This document shows positions 56,964-64,000 of a stretch of 64,000 nt of DNA, one piece after another. The translations under genes and the position numbers were made by a program. This DNA is from Hepsetus odoe. Lineage: Eukaryota; Chordata; Actinopteri; Characiformes; Hepsetidae. Under the pieces are notes generated by a model. It saw only the letters and a list, made by a program, of their open reading frames with translations. It made no database searches and had not been told where the DNA came from. Location of the stretch: assembly GCA_017165825.1 (NCBI GenBank), contig CM029387.1, positions 17,453,561 to 17,517,560 on the forward strand. Reading direction: 5' to 3'. Each line of letters opens with the position of its first letter. Position 1 is the first letter of the stretch.

Positions 56964-58878
56964 AATTTCTCTCTCTTCTTTTCTCTACTTCTTCTGCTCC
57001 TTTCTTCTCTCTCTTCTCTTCTCTTTCTCTTCTCTGCCTTTCTCTATCTCCTCTCTTCTGCTCTTCTTCTCTGCTCCTTTCTCTTCTCTTCTTCTTCTTT
57101 CTCTCTTTCTCTTCTCTTCTCTTCTCTTCTTCTTTCTTCTCTTCTCTACTCTTTCTCTTCTCTGCTCTTCTCTTCTCTTACTTCTCTTCTCTTCTTCCCT
57201 TCTCTTCTCTACTCTTCCTTCTCTTCCTCTGCTATTCTTCTCCCTCTCTCTCTTCTCTTTCTCTCTCTCTCTTCCTTTCTTTCTCTTCTGCTCCTTTCTT
57301 TCTTCCAAGTGCTCTCTCTCTTCTCTTCTCCTTTCTTCTCTTCTTCTGCCTTTTCTCTTCTGCTCTTCCTCTCTCTACTCTTTCTCTTCTTCTCCTCTCT
57401 CGCCTCTTCTCTCTCTCTTCTCCTCTTTTCTCCTCTGCCCTCTTCTCCGTCTTCTCTCTTCTCTCTCTCTCTCTTCTTCTCTTTTCTCTCTTCTTTCTCT
57501 CTTCTCTCTTCTCTCTCTTTCTCTCCCTCTCTGCCTTCCTTCTGTTCTCCTCTCTTTCTCTCTCTGCTCCTCTATTCTCTCTCTTTCTCTCTCTCTCTTC
57601 TGCTCTTCTCTCCTCTCTGCCCCTTTCTCTTCTCTCTCTGCCTTCTTCTCATCTCCTCTCTGCTCTTCTTCTCTGCTCCTTTTCTTCTTCTTCTTCTCTC
57701 TCTGCTCTTCTCTATCTCTCTTCTTTTCTCTGCTCTGCTCTTCTCTCTCTCTGCTCTTCTTCTCTATCTTCTTCTCTGCTCTTCTCTTCTGCCTCTTCTC
57801 TCTCTCTCTTCTGCTATTCTCTCTCTTTCTGCTCTATTCTCTCTCTTTCTCTCTTTTTCTCTCTCTGCCTTTCTCTCTGCTTTCTCTACTCTTCTCTCTC
57901 CTTTCTCTCTGCCCTTCTTCTCTCTGCTCTCCTTCTACTCTTTCTCTTCTCTTTCTCTCGCTCTCTCTCTCTTCTTCTCCTTCTTTCTCTCCTCCTTGCC
58001 CCTTCTCCTGTCTTCTTTCTCTTTCTCTTCTCTCCTCTCTCTCTCTTTCTTCTCTTTCTTCTCTTCTCTCTCTTCTCTCTTCTTCTCTTCTCTCTTCTCT
58101 CTCCTCTCGTCTCTTCCCTTCTGTTCTCCCCTCTTTTCTTCTGCTCTCTATTCTCTTCTTTCTCTCTTCTCTTCTGCTCTTCTCCTCTCGTCTCTCTCTC
58201 TTCTCTTCTCTGCCCTCTCTTCTCTCCTCTTATCTTCTCTCTTATCTGCTCCTCTCTTTCTCTTTCTCTCTCTCTCTCCTCTCTCTCTCTTCTCTTCTCT
58301 TTCTCTCTTCTCTCTTCTCTCTTCTCTTCTCTCTCCCTCTCTTCCTCTTCTCTTCTCTCTCTCTCTCCTCTTATCTTCTTTCTCTTATCTGCTCCCTCTC
58401 TTCTCTCTCTCTCTCTCTTCTCCTCTCTCTCTCTTCTCTTCTCTCTCTTCTCTTCTCTTCTTTCTCTTTCTCTTCTCTTCCTCTTTCTCTCTTTCTCCCC
58501 TTTCTCTTTTCTTCTCTTCTTCTCTCTTTCTCTTTCTTTCTCTTCTTCTCTTCTTCTCTTCTCTTCTCTTCTCTTTCTTCTCTTCTTTTCTTCTTCTCTT
58601 CTCTCTTCTCTTTCTTCTCTTCTCTTCTCTTCTCTTCTCTTCTCTTCTCTTCTCTTCTCTTCTCTTCTCCTCTCTTCTCTTCTCCCCTCTGCTCCTCTCT
58701 TCTCTTCTCTTCTCTGCTCCTCTCTTCTCTTCTCCTCTCTTCTCCTCTCTTCTCTTTTCTCTTCTCCTCTCCTCTCTGCTCGTCTCTTCTCTTTTCTCTT
58801 CTCTCCTCTGCTCCTCTCGTCGCCCCTCTGCTCCTCTCTTCTCTTCTCTTCTCATCACCTTCTATTTCTCCTTTTCAG
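56964..58878 (+). repeat. 1.9-kb polypyrimidine tract
   Basis: Nearly all C and T on the + strand, built from TCTTC/CTCTT/CTCTC motifs with scattered single G or A. Its most regular part is a CTCTT pentamer array at about 58615-58675. It is located between me3 and mchr2. The very long Ser/Leu/Phe and Arg/Glu/Lys open frames over it result from the lack of stop codons in CT sequence. Confidence 0.97.
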
Positions 58879-60149
58879 ATCTATAATCAATAGCACCCCT
58901 GGTAAAGCTGATCAATAAGGAAATTGTTTATTCATTCATTTCATTTAACACTGAAAGAATGAGGCACATTTAGTTGTTTTCAGCATTTTAAAATATTATT
59001 CATTTTCCTCACAGTTAAAAGATGCATATTTTCTGGAGAACATATGAATTTTAAAGTTTTTCCTGATTTCTGAGGATAAATCTATGCCTCACTTTGCATA
59101 TCTTAACTGTATTGTTTTTCTAATCTTCCCTCCTGTTCCTCATGTTGACATTTTTTAAAAGAAATTGGCAAAAACTGGAGGCGTGTGGTTTTGTCCAATT
59201 AAGTCTGATCGGTTTACCTTTCAGCAGGAGACTAATAACATAATCGCACCTATCTTTCTCCAGGCTCCAATCATTCCTGAGCTAACTGTATTTTGGAAGG
59301 TTGCATTTGATCTTAGGCACTCATTATAATGCAATAAAGCTTTATTTTCTGAGCCTTTATTGAGTGCAAAGGTAATAAAAACCTAAATAGTGTATTTTCC
59401 TGAATATTTGATTCATATAATATAATGATATAGGATAATGAATTATATTATAATAAAATATAACATGGAACACACAAAGCTGGAGGGAGAATCTCAATGA
59501 TATTGACTTAACATGCTGCACGTTAACCCGAGTTGCAGGCGGTGTCGGAGAATATTACAGCAAACATGGCGAAAGGAGAAGAAAACCCATGAATAGATCA
59601 CCGGTCTGGTGCAGGAAAGGCATATTAACACCTATTTAAAACATCTCCATCTCCACCTCCATATAAAGCCATCCATCCACAGAACAGAGTAGAGAAACCT
59701 GCATTACATTAATCTGGTGGTGAGAGGAATCAGCGTGCACAACACAAATATAGTCTTTTTATTTTGCTTTCCAAAATAACCATTGGACCTACTACACCTA
59801 CTCTGGTACAACAGTGGTGAATCTGAAAAAAATATATTAATCTGTCATGTCTGGCTTTAAAATTGGACAGGAAAGAGGAGACGTGTGGCTCCTACCACCA
59901 CTGGGACAATTCTTCCTCTGTGGGTTTCTCTAGAACAGTGCATTTCTAATATTCTATCTCCTTCTCCTTCATTATCCAACCCCAGGATAACAGTTTTTTT
60001 TTTTTTTTGTGACTGTTTATGATTGTAATAATACAATTATACAAAATTTATATTTTCTTATTATAATAAACCAAGACCTTTAAGAAGGAATAAATCATGT
60101 GCATCTATAAATATGTAAATGTGCACACCCACACACTCTCATAGAAATA

Positions 60150-60699
60150 CAGTACTGTGCAAAAGTTTTAGGCAGGTGTGGAAAAAAAGCTGTAAACAAA
60201 GAACGCTTTCAGAAATATAAATAATGATTGTTTATTTTGATCAATTTACAAAATGCAAAGTGAGCAAACAAAAAGAAAAATCTAAATCAGATCAATATTT
60301 GGTGTTACTACCTTTTGCCTTCAAACCAGCATCAGTTCTTCTGGCCCCCACAGAGCCCTGATCTCCACATCATCCAGTGTGTCTGGACTACATGAAGAGA
60401 CAGAAGGATGTGAGGAAGCTACATCCACAGAAGATCTGGGGTTCGTTCTCCAAGATGTTTGGAAGGACCTACCAGCCGAGTTCCTTCAAAAACTGTGTGC
60501 AAGTGTACCTAGAAGAATTGATGCTGTTTGGAAGGCAAAGGGTGGTCACACCAAATATTGATTTGATTTAGATTCTCTTTTGTTCATTCACTGCATTTTG
60601 TTGATTGATGAAGATAAATGATGAACACTTCCATTTCTGAAAGCGTTCTTTGTTTACAGCATTTTGTCCACACCTGCCTAAAACTTTTGCACGGTACTG
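60150..60699 (+). mobile_element. Tc1-like element, non-autonomous, nearly complete
   Basis: Terminal inverted repeats CAGTACTGTGCAAAAGTTTT (left) and AAAACTTTTGCACGGTACTG (right), extending about 70 bp, are bounded by TA at 60148-60149 and 60700-60701. The 550-bp element keeps a transposase C-terminal piece in two frames (DYMKRQKDVRKLHPQKIW and around it) but cannot encode an enzyme. Confidence 0.9.
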
Positions 60700-60835
60700 T
60701 ATATATCACCTCACTTATGCCTTCACTGAAAAGCCCCCATGTTAATTTGCACAAATATAGAAAAATATATAATAATTAGAATTTTAACTTATTTCAAAAA
60801 GTCGTTCACTCTTGGGAAGAACATGTCCACTTTAC

Positions 60836-60930
60836 ATAGACTGGACCCGGACCGTCCCGCCTCGGAACAGAACCCAGGGCCTTCTTGCTGTAATGCAGTC
60901 ATGCGAACCACTGCACCACAGTATCTGGAC
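60836..60930 (-). mobile_element. SINE-like family 2, head fragment
   Basis: Reverse fragment with ggacccggaccgtcccgcct, cagaacccagggccttctt and the end aaccactgcaccacag. It abuts the left inverted-repeat arm. Confidence 0.75.
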
Positions 60931-60931
60931 T

Positions 60932-61513
60932 TTTACCACATGATTAATATTCATCTGAAGACTTGCTCCTATGTGATGTTTTCAGCCCTTGACAGGCTAC
61001 ATCTTGGTTTTACAGTCAGGTGAGGAGCTGCAGTCCAGTGGGCTCCTGCCATGAAGAAGGAACATTGAATGAACCCTCGTTAAGTATCAACCACGACAGA
61101 AGCGCAGATGAGCTCAGCTCAGCCTGTCATACTGATTCTGTTCCTTCTGTTCTTCTTAGTAGTGGCCTAGTGGTAAGGGACTAGGCCTCAGGATTGGAAG
61201 GCCATGGGTTCAAATCCCAGACAAGAAGGTTGCCCTGGGGTACCTTTGAGCAAGGTACCGTCCCCATCACTGCTCCCCTGGATGTTTTCAAATAGCTGCT
61301 CCCTGCTGCAGGGTGTGGGTAAAAAGCAGAGGTTGAATTTGTTGTGTCTCACTGTGTTCTGTGTCGTGTTTCACAATGGAAAATAGTCACTTTCACTTCA
61401 CTCATATATTTTAGCAGTTATATTTAATATATATTTTCAGCAAAAAGAAGGTGCCAGCATATGTGCATCTTTTGGGAAAGCATCTCAGATAGCTCTTCAT
61501 GAAGATGCAAGAC
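60932..61513 (+). repeat. Left arm of a large inverted repeat around mchr2 exon 1
   Basis: About 340 bp of this segment reappears inverted at 62728-63070. In the parts I compared by eye there are only a few mismatches over about 200 bp. The left arm is interrupted at about 61159-61400 by a SINE that is absent from the right arm, so the SINE arrived after the duplication. The arms match no repeat family I recognise. Confidence 0.85.
61159..61400 (+). mobile_element. SINE family 1 inserted in the left inverted-repeat arm
   Basis: Forward copy from tagtggcctagtggtaaggg to tagtcactttcacttca. It is absent at the matching position of the right arm, which gives an exact empty-site reference. Confidence 0.88.
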
Positions 61514-61563
61514 ACTGTCAAGGCAAAGGGGACAACTTTGTGATGAACTTAAACTGAAGCTGA

Positions 61564-61603
61564 ATAGATAGATAGATAGATAGATAGATAGATGGATATA
61601 TAT

Positions 61604-61668
<65 letters not shown>

Positions 61669-61675
61669 CAGATAG
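61564..61675 (+). repeat. GATA microsatellite
   Basis: GATA units in two blocks split by a short TA stretch, about 280 bp upstream of the mchr2 start codon. Confidence 0.97.
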
Positions 61676-61732
61676 TGTCCAATGATTTTTGTGAAGAGAT
61701 TTATATTTTTAAAGTGACATTGTCCAAGCTAC

Positions 61733-61816
61733 GTGCGTGGTTTATCTACTACAGGGGCGTGGTTTATCGGCCACGGGGCGTGGTTTATCCGAAAAGGGGC
61801 GTGGTCTATATGCTGC
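61733..61816 (+). promoter_or_regulatory. Four 21-bp GC-box repeats upstream of mchr2 exon 1
   Basis: Copies of GGGGCGTGGTTTAT begin at 61733 (variant GTGCGTGG), 61754, 61775 and 61796 (variant GTGGTCTAT), spaced exactly 21 bp apart. GGGGCGTGG is the reverse complement of a CACGCCCC KLF/Sp1 site. The array ends about 140 bp before the ATG, so it is a candidate promoter or 5'-UTR element. Function is inferred. Confidence 0.6.
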
Positions 61817-61954
61817 AGGTGCGCAAAAGCGTCACTGGGTGGTCGGGCAGGATGAAAGTGTGGAACTCACTCTCCCTGCCTCTCCTCAGAGAGTGTCCTC
61901 GGATCTGAGTGCCAGATGGAGTGAGCGGGTCCTGAACTCCTCCTCGGTCCGGCC

Positions 61955-62154
61955 ATGGAGCTGGAGAGCAGCGCTGGAAACGAAAGCCTCAAATCAGGGA
62001 ACTGTTCTGGAGCAAACGGGACAGTCCAGCCCACAGCGGAGGAATACAGCAGCCTCGTGCACCTCACCGAGACCAAAATCCTCCCCGCCTTCATCGCCTT
62101 CCTCTGCTCCACCGGACTCATAGGGAACACTCTCGTGCTGGTGACTATTTTGAG
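61955..62154 (+). CDS. mchr2: First coding exon of a peptide GPCR, probable melanin-concentrating hormone receptor 2
   Basis: The ATG in ggccATGg opens a 67-residue exon ending TTG AG before donor gtaggt. It shows three N-glycosylation sequons (N9, N16, N21), an extracellular tail, then a hydrophobic TM1 from about residue 42 with TGLIGN holding the class A Asn1.50 (N58). KILPAFIAFLCSTGLIGN resembles the ILP--I--ICSTGLVGN start of TM1 in human MCHR2, and the tail length and splice after IR/LR fit that gene. MCHR2 is a Gq-coupled receptor for the neuropeptide MCH. Other exons lie beyond the window. Only TM1 supports the name, so a related peptide receptor is possible. Confidence 0.78.
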
Positions 62155-62590
62155 GTAGGTTTAAAAGTGCGTTTTTGTGAATAGTTGAAATAAATGGACA
62201 AGCTGGCTGGGAGAAACTCATGTGAAATGCATTTAAAGGACAAATATTTTATACACACACCCTTCATGAGACTAGAATGTAGAAATATATTGCATTGTGA
62301 GGATCACTCTTGATGTATTATTTAAACACGATTTAAAAAAAGGACACTAATATATTCACAAAGCTCCCAGAATAATCCTACCCACAGACCTCCTCCAGAA
62401 CCTTTACCTTCAGCTGGATTTGCTCCGCAGTACTGATCCCTGTCAGGCTTGGCATCAGTTCTGCTCTCACTGTCAGTGCTGAAGAAAGAAAAAAACCCTT
62501 GGTGACACTGGTGATCATGTAAATGGACAGATGTTTAAAGGGGGACCTGACAGATGTGCAGGATGCACTAATGTAATGTCATTCCTAGGT

Positions 62591-62620
62591 GATTATTATT
62601 ATTATTATTATTATTATTAT
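62591..62620 (+). repeat. ATT microsatellite
   Basis: Ten ATT units within the first mchr2 intron. Confidence 0.95.
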
Positions 62621-62727
62621 AAGCTACTTTCCACATCTGGGCATAATTTAAAGCCTGTGATGTACATTCAGTATGAGACGCATTAAACCACCTTGATTTT
62701 AGATTCCTTTCCTTATTTCCCTCCTTT

Positions 62728-63070
62728 TGCCTCTTGCAACTTCATGAAAAGCTACCTGAGATGCTTTCCCAAAAGATGTGCATGTGTTGGATTTTTCTTT
62801 TTGCTGAAAAAGAAAATATATTAAATATAATCGCTGAATTATATAAGAAGAACAGAAGGAACAGAATCAGTATGACAGGCTGAGCTGAGCCCATTTGCAC
62901 TTCTGCCGTGGTTGATACTTAACGAGGGTTCATTCAAGGTTCCTTCTTCATGGCAGGAGCCCACTGGACTGCAGCTCCTCACCTGACTGTAAAACCAAGA
63001 TGTAGCCTGTCAAGGGCTGAAAACATCACATAGGAGCAAGTCTTCAGATGAATATTAATCACGTGGTAAA
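62728..63070 (-). repeat. Right arm of the inverted repeat
   Basis: This is the reverse complement of 60932-61158 plus 61401-61513 and lacks the SINE of the left arm. The spacer between the arms is about 1.2 kb and holds the mchr2 first exon, its GC-box array and a GATA repeat. Confidence 0.85.
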
Positions 63071-64000
63071 TATGCCAAAACGAAAAAATCAAGGACAAGA
63101 TTCAGAGACAGGTTCAATCAGCTGGTCGTTTCAGAATAAAGTGAAATATTAAAGAGGATACAGAGGATTATTTGAATATTTTCGATAATATTTTATTTTT
63201 TCTACCATAACAGTGCATATCTAATCTTTTCTACAATAACAAGCAAGCAGAGATGAACTTTTTGAAAAAATATGAAAACCTTTCAGTGAATATGAACAAG
63301 ATAATGAAATACTAAGAACTGCTTTAGAATTAAAAGAACCAGAAAATATAAAGGTTTTATCACAAAAAAAAAAAAAAAAATTGAGCAGCACCTATTGGCT
63401 AGCAGAATTGAAATCAATTATTATTATTTTTTTTTTACATTTGGCCTTGGTAATCATATTAACGATCAGCTCTTTGTGTGCGAAATACTGAGATTTTTGT
63501 TGGGCTGCTGGCGAGCACTGAGGAATGAAAGGGGAGGGGTATTAACCAGCTTAGAAGCCAGTTCCACAACGTCAAGTTTAAAATGTAAAAAAAAACAAAA
63601 ATTTTCACCATAAAGCTTTTTTCATATTACAATGAATAAAAAAAACATTTGATATTTACATGTTAAAATTGAGTTTATACAAAAAAATGTAAAAATCTGA
63701 ATGACAACCACTACAACTGATTAAAGGTGACATAAAGGTTCATAAAGTTAGAAAGATTTTTTTTAAATTTTTCTTTGCAAATTGATGTTCTCTTTACTCA
63801 GTTACTCACACTGTTTTAAAAATGTAACAAAATTTCCTTAAAGGACAATTTTTTTTTAAAAGAGAAGTGAGCAGAAACGAATAAATCTCAACCATCTCCA
63901 CCTGGGACTAATCAACTAAAGTGCCGTGTACCATTTTCAAGCACTTAGTCTCGAGTTCAACTTGATGTGTCTTTGGTGTCTCTGATTAGGCTGGAAAAGG

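Larger units (their letters stand above)
53865..60931. other. Intergenic region between me3 and the mchr2 locus
   Basis: Contains SINEs, the 48-bp minisatellite, the CT tract and a Tc1-like element. The parts 53865-54670, 55380-56045, 56235-56960 and 58880-60145 show no gene or repeat that I can name. Confidence 0.8.
62155..64000 (+). other. mchr2: Start of the first mchr2 intron
   Basis: AT-rich, with the right inverted-repeat arm and several A or T runs (for example 63364-63380). No second receptor exon could be found; the ILR-to-TM2 segment is not present in any frame. Confidence 0.65.

Noticed and set aside
56896..58893. A 665-codon open frame on the + strand, plus long frames in the other phases and on the minus strand
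   Set aside because: They consist only of Ser, Leu, Phe and Pro codons, or of Arg, Glu and Lys on the other strand. CT-only DNA cannot form stop codons.
63395..63613. Second mchr2 exon in the 72-codon frame
   Set aside because: It lacks the conserved TM2 segment and splice phase (after AG), and is flanked by A and T runs.

Overview
This is vertebrate nuclear DNA, most likely from a ray-finned fish. The evidence is a spliced gene with GT/AG introns, dense tRNA-derived SINEs, several Tc1-like transposon relics of the fish type, a fish-type LINE, and many CA/GA/GATA microsatellites. I cannot fix the species; an otophysan such as a catfish is only a guess. No rRNA gene, true tRNA gene, CRISPR array or prokaryotic feature is visible.

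The main gene is me3, mitochondrial NADP-dependent malic enzyme, on the + strand. Twelve consecutive coding exons lie between 3954 and 53815. They join in frame across every intron and give the C-terminal 500 residues and the stop codon. About 105 N-terminal residues, including the mitochondrial targeting peptide, must lie upstream of the window. Residues of the malate, metal and NADP sites are visible, and residues such as CYGMGIPVG and GLTFRRPR favour ME3 over cytosolic ME1. The first introns are very large (19.7 kb, 1.3 kb, 7.5 kb and 15.2 kb); the later ones are compact.

About 8 kb downstream, at 61955-62154 on the + strand, is the first coding exon of a rhodopsin-class GPCR. It is best matched to melanin-concentrating hormone receptor 2 (mchr2): an N-glycosylated amino terminus plus TM1, ending at a splice donor. 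The remaining exons are outside the window. Four exact 21-bp-spaced GC-box repeats lie just upstream of its ATG. The exon sits between two arms of a roughly 340-bp, near-identical inverted repeat.

Most of the rest is repeats: about 33 copies or fragments of one SINE family (tRNA head, CCTTGAGCAAGG core, CACTTTCACTT tail), about ten of a second SINE-like family, and three chimeras joining the two at the same point. There is also a solo LTR with a 5-bp target duplication, a decayed LINE, Tc1-like elements (one inserted in a SINE), several minisatellites, and a 1.9-kb pure CT tract between the two genes. Besides the two genes, one antisense open frame in me3 intron 3 (25863-26283) looks protein-like but is unidentified.
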